In this document: positions 1-6,667 of the stretch, piece by piece
Layout: each line of letters opens with the position of its first letter
How positions within the stretch are numbered: position 1 is the stretch's first letter
Assembly: GCA_945870015.1 (NCBI GenBank)
Contig: CAMBQS010000159.1
Span: 1 to 7,612 of the forward strand
Length of the DNA: 7,612 nucleotides
Source of the DNA: Desulfocicer vacuolatum DSM 3385
GTDB lineage: Bacteria > Desulfobacterota > Desulfobacteria > Desulfobacterales > SURF-7
Direction of reading: 5' to 3'
Notes under the pieces: model-generated
Databases searched by the model: none
What the model was told of the DNA's origin: nothing
Seen by the model: the letters and a program-made list of their open reading frames with translations, nothing else
Program-made: the position numbers and the translations under genes

Positions 1-174
1 CTTGGCAAATCCTTACAAAATGAACTGATTCAATTCAGATCGTTACGAGTAAAACGATATAGAATTATCTATCAGGTGGATGATCCAAACAAAACCATCA
101 TCATTTATGCCATTGGTCGCCGCAAGGATATTTATGAAGTGATCACGGAACTGGTCCGGCAGACTGACCTTTGA
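1..174 (+). CDS. RelE/ParE-family toxin, C-terminal part (5' end outside window)
   Basis: The open frame runs in from the left edge and ends at TGA 172-174, leaving 57 residues. The visible part has the RelE-fold C-terminal pattern: a 'LGKSLQNEL' segment, then 'SLRVKRYRIIYQVDD', a beta strand 'KTIIIYAIGRRKDIY' and a short closing helix. In this family such proteins are usually mRNA interferases (RelE type) or gyrase poisons (ParE type) neutralised by a small antitoxin encoded next door, often upstream. No antitoxin is visible, so any partner would lie to the left of the window. The basic residues R40, R41 and K42 fit the RelE C-terminal region. With about the last two thirds visible, RelE and ParE activity cannot be told apart. 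The next gene starts about 200 nt away and looks unrelated. Confidence 0.8.
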   Translation, partial: LGKSLQNELIQFRSLRVKRYRIIYQVDDPNKTIIIYAIGRRKDIYEVITELVRQTDL

Positions 175-299
175 CAACCGTTCTCTCCCCAGATCTGCGT
201 CATAAGAATGATCGTAAAAAGCGAAAATGATCCTGGAATCAAAGCTCTCGGCTCCCGGATTCAGAATCACTAATTTTTCATCCATTTTATTATTTCAAC

Positions 300-328
300 T
301 TGATTTTCCATGCCTGACAACGTATTGG
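300..328 (+). promoter_or_regulatory. Weak candidate sigma-70 promoter for the PurF-like/glnA unit
   Basis: TTGATT (300-305) and TATTGG (323-328) are separated by 17 nt, each matching the consensus at four of six positions. They sit about 55 nt upstream of the preferred start at 382, and a palindrome at 336-350 follows directly. The match is weak enough to arise by chance, and nothing better was seen between 175 and 381. Confidence 0.25.
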
Positions 329-335
329 GATTGAG

Positions 336-350
336 TCAGAATAATTCTGA
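336..350. repeat. 15-bp palindrome TCAGAAT-a-ATTCTGA
   Basis: Two perfect 7-bp inverted arms flank a single central base. A 1-nt loop is too tight for an RNA hairpin, so a DNA-binding dyad is the more natural reading. A third copy of the arm, TCAGAAT, lies at 261-267 in the same intergenic stretch. The location, between the toxin gene and the PurF-like gene and just after the candidate -10, suggests an operator. The function is inferred. Confidence 0.4.
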
Positions 351-368
351 AGATTTAAAAACAGGAAC

Positions 369-374
369 AAGGAG
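369..374 (+). promoter_or_regulatory. Ribosome binding site fixing the PurF-like start at 382
   Basis: AAGGAG lies seven nt before the ATG at 382. The alternative in-frame ATG at 310 has only T-rich sequence upstream and no Shine-Dalgarno match. The protein read from 382 begins MGGVFG, which lines up with the start of PurF-like glutaminase domains, so this site decides the start. Confidence 0.8.
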
Positions 375-381
375 CAAGTGC

Positions 382-1788
382 ATGGGCGGTGTATTTGGAT
401 GTACCCTGAACGAAGATTGTGTCTATGACCTTTTTTATGGAACGGATTATTTATCCCATCTGGGAACGCGGCGGGGCGGGATGGCCGTAAAGGGCCCGGG
501 AGTTTTTGAACGTTCCATTCACAATATTGAGAACACCTATTTCCGGACCAAATTTGAATCGGATCTGCAAAGATTAAAAGGCGGCACGCAGGGAATCGGT
601 GTCATCAGCGATACAGATTCGCAACCCATGGTTATCAGTTCACATATGGGGCGATTTACCATCGTGACGGTTGCAAAAATCAACAACCTGAAAGACCTGG
701 CGGCCAAAGCATTTCAAAAAAAACGTCATTTTTCCGAATTGAGCACGCAGGGAATCAATCCCACTGAGCTGGTGGCAAATCTCATCTGCGAGGAGTCCTC
801 CTTTACCAGCGGAATCCAATATGCCCAGGAGATGATTCAAGGCTCCTGCTCCATGCTGATCATGACCGAAGATAGCCTGATTGCAGCACGGGACAAGCTG
901 GGCCGGACGCCCCTTATCCTTGGAAAAAAGCAGACCGGCTACGCAGTATCTTCCGAAACATGTGCGTTCCCGAATTTAGGGTATGAGGCTGAGTATGAAC
1001 TGGGTCCGGGTGAAATCATACAGATTACAGATCAGGGATACGAACAACTGAAACCGCCTGGAAAAAAAATGCAGATCTGTTCGTTCTTATGGGTTTACTA
1101 TGGATATCCCGCCTCATCCTATGAGGGAATCAGTGTTGAACAGGTTCGCTATCGGTGCGGAGCCGCTCTTGCCGGAAATGACAACGTAGAAGTGGACTTT
1201 ATATCCGGAATCCCGGATTCCGGTATCGGCCATGCGCTGGGCTATGCAAATGAAAGAAAACTTCCCTATCAACGCGCTTTTGTAAAATATACCCCAACCT
1301 GGCCCCGAAGTTTTATGCCTCAAAACCAGATAGTCCGGGATCTGGTTGCCCGGATGAAGCTGATTCCGGTCCGGTCGCTGATTCAAGGAAAAAAAATTCT
1401 GTTCTGTGAAGATTCTATTGTCCGCGGAACACAATTAAAAGACAATGTTCAGCTTCTGTATGACTATGGGGTTAAAGAAGTCCACATGCGGCCGGCATGC
1501 CCGACCCTGATTTATCCGTGTGAGTTTTTAAATTTTTCCACCTCCCGCTCCACCCTTGATCTTGCCGGACGAAAAGCCATTCAGGAGATTGAAGGAAAGG
1601 AAGATCTGGATCTGGCGATGTATGCAGCAACAAATTCTGAAAAAAATCTGGCCATGATTGAAAACATCCGGCAGAAACTTCTTCTGACAACACTGGTGTA
1701 TCAGCGGATGGATGATCTGATCAAGGCCATTGGATTGCCGAAAGAAAAATTATGCACCCACTGCTGGGATGGTTCCAGTTATTTCTAA
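382..1788 (+). CDS. PurF-like amidophosphoribosyltransferase homologue without the catalytic N-terminal cysteine
   Basis: This 468-residue protein has the PurF layout: an N-terminal Ntn-hydrolase (glutaminase) domain, about residues 1-225, followed by a phosphoribosyltransferase domain. True PurF makes phosphoribosylamine from PRPP and glutamine. The PRPP loop is present as 'CEDSIVRGT' (residues 342-350; usually DDSIVRGT). Four cysteines sit where the Bacillus-type [4Fe-4S] ligands fall: C233, C380 and the C458/C461 pair in 'CTHC'. The start reads MGG instead of MCG, so the nucleophilic Cys is absent. The 'HRGQ' segment reads 'TRRGGMAV', the 'RYPT' glutamine-binding segment is replaced by 'VISDTDSQP', and the oxyanion 'HNGNL' reads 'KINNL'. 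The glutaminase half is therefore probably inactive. I recall other homologues starting MGGFFG that are labelled amidophosphoribosyltransferase. It is followed after 30 nt by glnA, suggesting co-transcription. It is probably not the housekeeping PurF; its substrate is unknown. Confidence 0.88.
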   Translation: MGGVFGCTLNEDCVYDLFYGTDYLSHLGTRRGGMAVKGPGVFERSIHNIENTYFRTKFESDLQRLKGGTQGIGVISDTDSQPMVISSHMGRFTIVTVAKINNLKDLAAKAFQKKRHFSELSTQGINPTELVANLICEESSFTSGIQYAQEMIQGSCSMLIMTEDSLIAARDKLGRTPLILGKKQTGYAVSSETCAFPNLGYEAEYELGPGEIIQITDQGYEQLKPPGKKMQICSFLWVYYGYPASSYEGISVEQVRYRCGAALAGNDNVEVDFISGIPDSGIGHALGYANERKLPYQRAFVKYTPTWPRSFMPQNQIVRDLVARMKLIPVRSLIQGKKILFCEDSIVRGTQLKDNVQLLYDYGVKEVHMRPACPTLIYPCEFLNFSTSRSTLDLAGRKAIQEIEGKEDLDLAMYAATNSEKNLAMIENIRQKLLLTTLVYQRMDDLIKAIGLPKEKLCTHCWDGSSYF

Positions 1789-1805
1789 ACCAGTCATTTT
1801 AAAAA

Positions 1806-1812
1806 AAGGGGG
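1806..1812 (+). promoter_or_regulatory. Ribosome binding site of glnA
   Basis: An AAGGGGG-type Shine-Dalgarno lies six nt before the ATG at 1819, inside the 30-nt gap after the PurF-like stop codon. The gap is too short for a separate promoter and terminator, which supports a two-gene transcript. Confidence 0.75.
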
Positions 1813-1818
1813 ATCACC

Positions 1819-3147
1819 ATGATTTGCAGAAATGAAGAAGATGTTCTCCGGTTTGTCAAAGAAAACAACGTCAGTTTTATTCAGTTCTGGTTCACGGATG
1901 TTCTCGGATTCCTGAAAAGTTTTTCCGTCACACCATCGGAACTGGAAGAAGGACTTACCGAGGGCATGGGGTTTGACGGCTCCTCCATCGAAGGCTTTGC
2001 AAGGATTGAAGAAAGCGATATGATCGCAAAACCAGACCCGACCACACTTCAACTGATTCCCTGGCGGAGCGGTGAAAAACCGGTAGCCCGGCTGTTCTGC
2101 GATATCCTGAATCCGGACGGAACCCCATATGAGGGCGACACCCGGTATGTATTCAAACGGCTGCTGCAAAAGGTGAAGGATCAGGGCTATACATTCTATA
2201 TCGGCCCGGAACTGGAATATTTCTACTTCTACGATGATACCGAACCCAGGATTCTGGACAAAGGAGGATATTTCGACGCCCGTCCCATCGACATGGGCGC
2301 CTCCCTGAAACGCGAAACCATATTTGCACTTCAGGCCATGGGAATCCAGGTTGAGTACAGCCATCATGAGGTTGCCCCGAGCCAGCATGAAATCGATCTC
2401 CGGTTTGATGAAGGGCTGAAAATGGCGGATAAGACCATGACCTATCGAATCGTTGTAAAAGAGATTGCCAGACAGAACGACCGTTATGCCACGTTCATGC
2501 CCAAACCGATCGGCGGTGAAAACGGAAGCGGAATGCATGTTCATCAATCCCTTTTCAAAGGGGAGCGGAATGCGTTTCACGATACCGTTGATCCATATCA
2601 TCTGTCCGACCTGGCGAAACATTACATCGCCGGTTTGATGCGACATGCACCGGAGATCACGGCAATCACCAATCAATGGGTCAACTCCTACAAACGGCTT
2701 GTTCCCGGATATGAGGCCCCTTGTTATGTATCCTGGGCCAGACGGAATCGTTCGGCCATGATTCGCGTACCCATGTACAAACCCGGCAAGGAAAAAGCCA
2801 CCCGGATTGAATTCCGGTCTCCTGATCCGGCGTGCAATCCATATCTGGCGTATTCAGTCATGCTGGGAGCCGGTCTGGAAGGGATTGAAAATAAATATCC
2901 TCTTCCGGCGCCTGTTGAAGAAGACATTTATGAAATGAAAGCCCAGGAACGAAAAAAACATGGAATCACGGACCTTCCGGAAAACCTCTACGCTGCCATC
3001 CAGCTCACGGAAAAAAGCAGTCTGGTCAAAAAAATAGTGGGCGAACACGTTCACGCAAAATTTATTGAAAACAAAAAAATTGAATGGGACCTGTATCGAA
3101 TGCATGTCAGCAAATTTGAAATCGATCGATACCTGCCCAAGCTGTAA
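1819..3147 (+). CDS. glnA: Glutamine synthetase, type I-alpha
   Basis: The protein joins ammonia to glutamate using ATP, in the cytoplasm, as a dodecamer in this family. At 442 residues it has the GSI-alpha length. Motifs in order: 'FTDVLG' 25-30; 'FDGSSIEGF' 52-60; metal-binding glutamates E131 and E133 in 'GPELEYF'; E184 and E191 in 'HHEVAPSQHE'; 'GSGMHVHQS' 236-244 with H240; the glutamate flap region 'NSYKRLVPGYEAP' 289-301; and 'EFRSPDPACNPYLA' 331-344. 'GFARIEESDM' carries R62, at the position of the Bacillus subtilis arginine involved in glutamine feedback inhibition. The C-terminal part follows the alpha pattern ('HGITDLPENL', ending 'IEWDLYRMHV') and lacks the insertion and adenylylation-site region of GSI-beta. 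Control by GlnE adenylylation is thus unlikely, and feedback inhibition more likely. No NtrC-like site was seen upstream. It is the second gene of a unit with the PurF-like protein. Confidence 0.97.
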   Translation: MICRNEEDVLRFVKENNVSFIQFWFTDVLGFLKSFSVTPSELEEGLTEGMGFDGSSIEGFARIEESDMIAKPDPTTLQLIPWRSGEKPVARLFCDILNPDGTPYEGDTRYVFKRLLQKVKDQGYTFYIGPELEYFYFYDDTEPRILDKGGYFDARPIDMGASLKRETIFALQAMGIQVEYSHHEVAPSQHEIDLRFDEGLKMADKTMTYRIVVKEIARQNDRYATFMPKPIGGENGSGMHVHQSLFKGERNAFHDTVDPYHLSDLAKHYIAGLMRHAPEITAITNQWVNSYKRLVPGYEAPCYVSWARRNRSAMIRVPMYKPGKEKATRIEFRSPDPACNPYLAYSVMLGAGLEGIENKYPLPAPVEEDIYEMKAQERKKHGITDLPENLYAAIQLTEKSSLVKKIVGEHVHAKFIENKKIEWDLYRMHVSKFEIDRYLPKL

Positions 3148-3192
3148 CATTCAGGATGGTTAAGCTTTTATTCACCGGTATCTGCTTGCGGG

Positions 3193-3211
3193 GAGTGTTC
3201 AGGCAGCACTC
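3193..3211 (+). terminator. Weak hairpin downstream of glnA
   Basis: GAGTG (3193-3197) pairs with CACTC (3207-3211), and one A-T and one G-U pair can extend the stem inward. It lies 46 nt after the glnA stop and before the fba promoter, where a terminator would be expected. It is not followed by a clear T run, so it is at best a poor intrinsic terminator. Confidence 0.25.
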
Positions 3212-3226
3212 ATCTTGTTGTCTAAA

Positions 3227-3254
3227 CAATGGTGTTGACACACCAACAGCATTG
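3227..3254. promoter_or_regulatory. 28-bp dyad over the fba promoter, candidate operator
   Basis: The left arm CAATGgTGTTG (3227-3237) and right arm CAACAgCATTG (3244-3254) are inverted copies matching at ten of eleven positions around a 6-nt centre. The dyad covers the upstream flank, the whole -35 box and most of the spacer of the consensus promoter at 3235-3263. A dimeric regulator bound here would block RNA polymerase. The regulator is not identifiable from this window, and repression is inferred from the position. Confidence 0.6.
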
Positions 3255-3263
3255 AAATATAAT
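3235..3263 (+). promoter_or_regulatory. Perfect-consensus sigma-70 promoter of fba
   Basis: TTGACA (3235-3240) and TATAAT (3258-3263) match the consensus at all twelve positions with the ideal 17-nt spacer. The expected transcription start is near 3270, giving a leader of about 90 nt before the ATG at 3360. So exact a promoter would be very strong unless controlled, which fits the dyad overlapping its -35 box. Confidence 0.85.
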
Positions 3264-3344
3264 CATCTTTAAGAAAAGCAAGGGCTTATTCCTATACCTT
3301 CCTGTTTTTTCCCTGATATAAACATTAAAACCCTCGATAGAAAA

Positions 3345-3350
3345 AAGGAG
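3345..3350 (+). promoter_or_regulatory. Ribosome binding site of fba
   Basis: AAGGAG lies nine nt before the ATG at 3360, within an A-rich leader, and supports that start. Confidence 0.75.
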
Positions 3351-3359
3351 ATACCATTT

Positions 3360-4322
3360 ATGATAAGCTATAAAGAGCTTGGTCTGGTAAATTCAAAAGC
3401 GTTATTTCAGAAAGCGGTAAAAGGCGGTTATGCGATCCCAGCTTATAACTTCAACAATATGGAACAACTGCAGGCGATTATTCAAGCCTGTGTGGAAACC
3501 AGATCCCCGGTGATTATTCAGGTATCCTCCGGCGCACGGAAATATGCCAATCAGACCCTGTTGCGTTACATGGCGGAGGGTGCTGTCGCCTATGCAAAAG
3601 AACTGGGCTATGCAATTCCAATTGTATTGCATCTGGATCACGGTGATTCTTTTGAGCTTTGCAAAAGCTGTATTGATACTGGTTTTTCTTCTGTTATGAT
3701 CGATGGATCGCATTTGTCTTATGAAGAGAATGTCGCTGTAACCAAAAAAGTTGTCGAATATGCCCATAGGCATGATGTATCTGTGGAAGGCGAACTTGGC
3801 GTGCTGGCCGGCGTAGAAGATGAAGTTTCCGCTGAGCATCATACATATACGCGACCGGAAGAAGTGGAAGATTTTGTAAAGAAAACCGGCGTAGACAGTC
3901 TGGCCATTTCGATCGGCACTTCCCATGGTGCCTTTAAATTCAAACCCGGCACAGATCCAAAAATAAGACTGGATATCCTGGCTGAAATCGAAAAGAAAAT
4001 TCCAGGTTTCCCCATTGTGTTGCACGGTTCTTCCTCTGTTCCGCAAGATATTGTGAAAATCATTACACAATACGGCGGCAAAATGGATGCTGCCATCGGT
4101 ATCCCGGAAGAACAGTTGCGCGCTGCTTCCAGATCCGCAGTCTGCAAGATCAATATCGACTCTGATGGTCGTCTGGCCATGACGGCTGCGATTCGTAAGG
4201 TGTTTGCTGAAAAACCAGGCGAATTTGATCCACGAAAATACTTAGGGCCAGCCAGAGACGCATTGAAAGAGTTATATAAACATAAAAATATCGATGTGTT
4301 GGGTTCTGAAGGGAAAGCCTGA
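3360..4322 (+). CDS. fba: Class II (metal-dependent) fructose-1,6-bisphosphate aldolase
   Basis: The enzyme reversibly cleaves fructose 1,6-bisphosphate to dihydroxyacetone phosphate and glyceraldehyde 3-phosphate in glycolysis and gluconeogenesis. The 320-residue length fits the class II family, which is a zinc-dependent TIM barrel. Visible signatures: 'GYAIPAYNFNNMEQLQAI' 23-40 at the N-terminus; 'HLDHGDS' 91-97 holding the catalytic aspartate D93 and metal ligand H94; 'VEGELG' 142-147; 'GTSHGAF' 186-192 with metal ligand H189; 'LHGSSSVP' 221-228 with metal ligand H222; and 'KINIDSDGR' 263-271 near the phosphate and substrate site. Tagatose-bisphosphate aldolases (GatY/KbaY) share this fold but are shorter, near 285 residues, and no sugar-alcohol genes are nearby, so fructose bisphosphate is the better call. 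The gene appears to be transcribed alone from a consensus promoter under a likely operator. Confidence 0.95.
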   Translation: MISYKELGLVNSKALFQKAVKGGYAIPAYNFNNMEQLQAIIQACVETRSPVIIQVSSGARKYANQTLLRYMAEGAVAYAKELGYAIPIVLHLDHGDSFELCKSCIDTGFSSVMIDGSHLSYEENVAVTKKVVEYAHRHDVSVEGELGVLAGVEDEVSAEHHTYTRPEEVEDFVKKTGVDSLAISIGTSHGAFKFKPGTDPKIRLDILAEIEKKIPGFPIVLHGSSSVPQDIVKIITQYGGKMDAAIGIPEEQLRAASRSAVCKINIDSDGRLAMTAAIRKVFAEKPGEFDPRKYLGPARDALKELYKHKNIDVLGSEGKA

Positions 4323-4365
4323 CAGACCCCATGAGCTGATTTCAAAGCGATTAAAAAAATAAGTC

Positions 4366-4389
4366 AGGGTCAAAAAGCAGGCTGACCCT
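4366..4389. terminator. Hairpin after fba, possible terminator or REP-like element
   Basis: AGGGTCA (4366-4372) pairs perfectly with TGACCCT (4383-4389) around a 10-nt loop, 43 nt after the fba stop. On the + strand it is followed only by 'TATCTG', so it lacks a proper T run. An A run (4353-4359) precedes it, so the hairpin reads better as an intrinsic terminator on the - strand, although no - strand gene ends here. It may mark the fba 3' end or be a remnant of a dispersed GGGTCA-type palindromic repeat. The second idea is speculative. Confidence 0.4.
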
Positions 4390-4416
4390 TATCTGAACCG
4401 GATATGCAATTTATGA

Positions 4417-4445
4417 TTGATTCCACAATCCAAGTAATATATCAA
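4417..4445 (+). promoter_or_regulatory. Weak candidate promoter for the glycosyltransferase gene
   Basis: TTGATT (4417-4422) and TATCAA (4440-4445) are 17 nt apart, each with four consensus matches, in an A/T-rich stretch about 55 nt before the ATG at 4500. In such AT-rich DNA this could be chance. Confidence 0.25.
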
Positions 4446-4499
4446 AGAAGATCTTACGAGCAACATGACCATTAATTAGAAATCAAGCTGGATCTGTGA

Positions 4500-6560
4500 A
4501 TGAAAATGAATCAATCTATTCTGGATATTATCATCGTTAACTATAAAAGCACCAGTTTTTTGCTTAAAAGCCTGAAATCTATATATAATGATATAAACAA
4601 GTATCCGGTTAGGATTTTTATCCAGGACAATGCTTCCAATGATGGAGTTGAAGAGATTACGAAAAGCTTCCCGGAGGTTCAGCTTACGATCAATTCCCAG
4701 AATATCGGTTTTGCGAAAGCGATAAACAATGCCATCCAAAAAAGCAGCTCGCCCTATGTCATGATTATCAACCCGGATACCATTATCCAGAAAGGTTTCT
4801 TTCAGACCGCTCTTCAGTATATGGAAGAAAATCCGGAAATCGGTATTGTCGGTCCCAAAATATACAATAATGACGGATCGATTCAGGGTTCAGCCAGGGC
4901 TTTTCCAACCCCGCTCTCCGGTTTTTTCGGAAGAACCTCTTTTCTGTCAAAATGGTTCCCCAACAACTGGATCACACGGAATAACATCCTCACCAAAAAG
5001 ATCAATGGAACCCAACCGGTTGAAGTGGATTGGATATCCGGCGCCTGCATGGTGATCCGAAGAGAAGCGCTGAACGATGTCGGCCTTCTGGATGAAAGAT
5101 TTTACATGTACTGGGAGGATGTTGACTGGTGCAAACGCATGTGGATGAAAGGGTGGAAAATCGTATACTATCCCAAAATACAGATGGTGCATTTTGTCGG
5201 CGGAAGCAGCAACAAAAGACCGATCAAGTCCATGTATGAATTTCATAAAAGCTGTTATCTGTATTTCATCAAATATAAGGCATGGCCATCCATCATCCTG
5301 AAACCGTCGCTTTTTCTGGGGCTCTCCTCGCGGCTGCTGCTGTTATCCCTACTCCGGCTCTTCCGGCAGGAGAAAATTGAACGCAAGGATTCCAGACCGA
5401 AAATCCTGTTCCTGATCACCGAAGACTGGTATTTCTGGTCCCATCGGCTGCCGCTGGCGCGTGCTGCGCGCGACTCAGGATTTGAAGTACTGATTGCCAC
5501 AAGGGTTCATGACCACAAAGAGAGCATTGAACAGGAAGGATTCAGACTGATTCCAATCCGTCTGGAAAGAAAAAACAAAAGACTGATCAAAGAGTTGCAG
5601 GGATTTCTTGAGATTGTCAAAATATACCGGAAAGAAAAACCGGACATTGTCCATCATGTTGCCATCAAGCCGGTGCTGTATGGTTCATGGGCTGCCAAAA
5701 TCTCAAAGGTTCCGTTTATCGTCAATGCGATTGCCGGACTCGGTTTTATTTTTGTGGCTCAGGGGAAGAAATCATCCTTGATCCGGAAAATTGCCCAGCT
5801 CGCTTATAAAACCGCTTTTCTTCCTGAAAATACAATCGGAATTTTTCAAAATCCGGATGATTTGAACCTTTTCATCAATTCAAAAATACTCAAGAAAAAA
5901 AGGACGGTCATCATTCGGGGTTCGGGCGTGGATACATCGGTTTACAAAAATACGCCGGAAAAAAATGGCACCCCCTGTATTGTGCTGGCTTCCAGAATGC
6001 TCTGGGACAAAGGAGTTGGCGAATATATTGATGCAGCCAAACAACTCCGGGAACAGGGCATGCAATATCGTTTTTTACTGATTGGTGATCCAGACCCGGA
6101 AAATCCAATGTCTATCCCGAAAAAAGTTCTGGAGCAATGGAGTCAGGACGGAATCGTTGAATGGAAAAACCACAGTGATGAGATACCGGAAATATTTGCC
6201 AACGCCAATATCGTTGTCCTGCCATCCTACCGGGAAGGACTGCCCAAGGTCTTGCTGGAAGCAGCCTCATGCGGCCGGGCCATTGTTGCAACCGATGTCC
6301 CAGGTTGCCGTGAGATTGTAAAAAACAATGAAAATGGTTTTCTGATCCCCCCCTATGACTCAAAAGCATTGGCAGAGGCGATAAAACATCTGGCCAGCCA
6401 CAAAGAAAAAAGAATGAGCATGGGAAAAAGAAACCGTGAAATTGTCGTCAATGAATTTGCAGAAGAGATCGTGGTACAGAAAACCATGAAGATCTACAAT
6501 CACTTTTTCCGGAAAATGCAGCAGGAAGAGATTCTATCTTCCGATCATCTGTTAAACTGA
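4500..6560 (+). CDS. Two-domain glycosyltransferase: GT2 (rhamnosyltransferase-like) fused to GT4
   Basis: This 686-residue protein joins two sugar transferases. Residues 8-240 are a GT2 (GT-A fold) domain: 'LDIIIVNYKS' at the start, 'DNAS' 43-46, 'NIGFAKAINNAI' 68-79, the DxD-like 'NPDT' 91-94, 'WISGACMVIRREA' 178-190 and 'EDVDWCKR' 206-213, a WbbL-like pattern. A hydrophobic stretch at 262-288 may anchor it to the inner face of the membrane. Residues 300-670 are a GT4 (GT-B fold) domain: 'KILFLITEDWYFWSHRLPLARAA' region 301-323, 'NAIAGLGFIF' 409-418, 'GSGVD' 474-478, and the nucleotide-sugar EX7E motif E579-E587. The total matches one normal GT2 plus one normal GT4, with both active sites intact. 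It probably adds two sugars to a lipid-linked O-antigen, capsule or exopolysaccharide precursor. The start is uncertain: ATG 4506 is also possible, and the ribosome binding site is weak (GGA 4490-4492). Donors and acceptor are unknown; no other polysaccharide gene is in view. Confidence 0.92.
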   Translation: MKMNQSILDIIIVNYKSTSFLLKSLKSIYNDINKYPVRIFIQDNASNDGVEEITKSFPEVQLTINSQNIGFAKAINNAIQKSSSPYVMIINPDTIIQKGFFQTALQYMEENPEIGIVGPKIYNNDGSIQGSARAFPTPLSGFFGRTSFLSKWFPNNWITRNNILTKKINGTQPVEVDWISGACMVIRREALNDVGLLDERFYMYWEDVDWCKRMWMKGWKIVYYPKIQMVHFVGGSSNKRPIKSMYEFHKSCYLYFIKYKAWPSIILKPSLFLGLSSRLLLLSLLRLFRQEKIERKDSRPKILFLITEDWYFWSHRLPLARAARDSGFEVLIATRVHDHKESIEQEGFRLIPIRLERKNKRLIKELQGFLEIVKIYRKEKPDIVHHVAIKPVLYGSWAAKISKVPFIVNAIAGLGFIFVAQGKKSSLIRKIAQLAYKTAFLPENTIGIFQNPDDLNLFINSKILKKKRTVIIRGSGVDTSVYKNTPEKNGTPCIVLASRMLWDKGVGEYIDAAKQLREQGMQYRFLLIGDPDPENPMSIPKKVLEQWSQDGIVEWKNHSDEIPEIFANANIVVLPSYREGLPKVLLEAASCGRAIVATDVPGCREIVKNNENGFLIPPYDSKALAEAIKHLASHKEKRMSMGKRNREIVVNEFAEEIVVQKTMKIYNHFFRKMQQEEILSSDHLLN

Positions 6561-6572
6561 ATCCAGAATTGT

Positions 6573-6585
6573 CCTGTCAAACAGG
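6573..6585. terminator. Small hairpin between convergent genes
   Basis: CCTGT-caa-ACAGG forms a 5-bp stem with a 3-nt loop 12 nt after the glycosyltransferase stop. A run of eight T lies at 6610-6617, too far away for a classic intrinsic terminator. It sits between two converging genes, where termination is expected, but the structure is weak. Confidence 0.25.
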
Positions 6586-6667
6586 CTGATGGCTTTTCCC
6601 ATTGTGTCCTTTTTTTTCAGTACAACCTCGCTGGAATTGATTATGGATATCCGCACTTCCTCTCATT

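Noticed and set aside
43..285. 80-codon open frame on the - strand with a start resembling 'KLVILNPG'
   Set aside because: More than half lies antisense to the RelE-like coding sequence, no ribosome binding site precedes the ATG at 285, and the resemblance to acyl kinase starts stops after a few residues.
310..381. N-terminal extension of the PurF-like protein from ATG 310
   Set aside because: There is no Shine-Dalgarno before 310, the 24 extra residues look unlike a domain, and AAGGAG sits correctly before ATG 382. A processed propeptide ending before C24 was considered, but it would place Met and an extra Gly between Cys and the GVFG motif, unlike PurF.
1750..2676. Long 308-codon open frame on the - strand opposite glnA
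   Set aside because: It is a shadow of glnA: the + strand frame encodes all glutamine synthetase motifs, and the - strand product resembles nothing recognisable.
3402..4345. Two overlapping - strand open frames opposite fba
   Set aside because: Both lie antisense to a complete class II aldolase with all metal ligands, so they are shadows.
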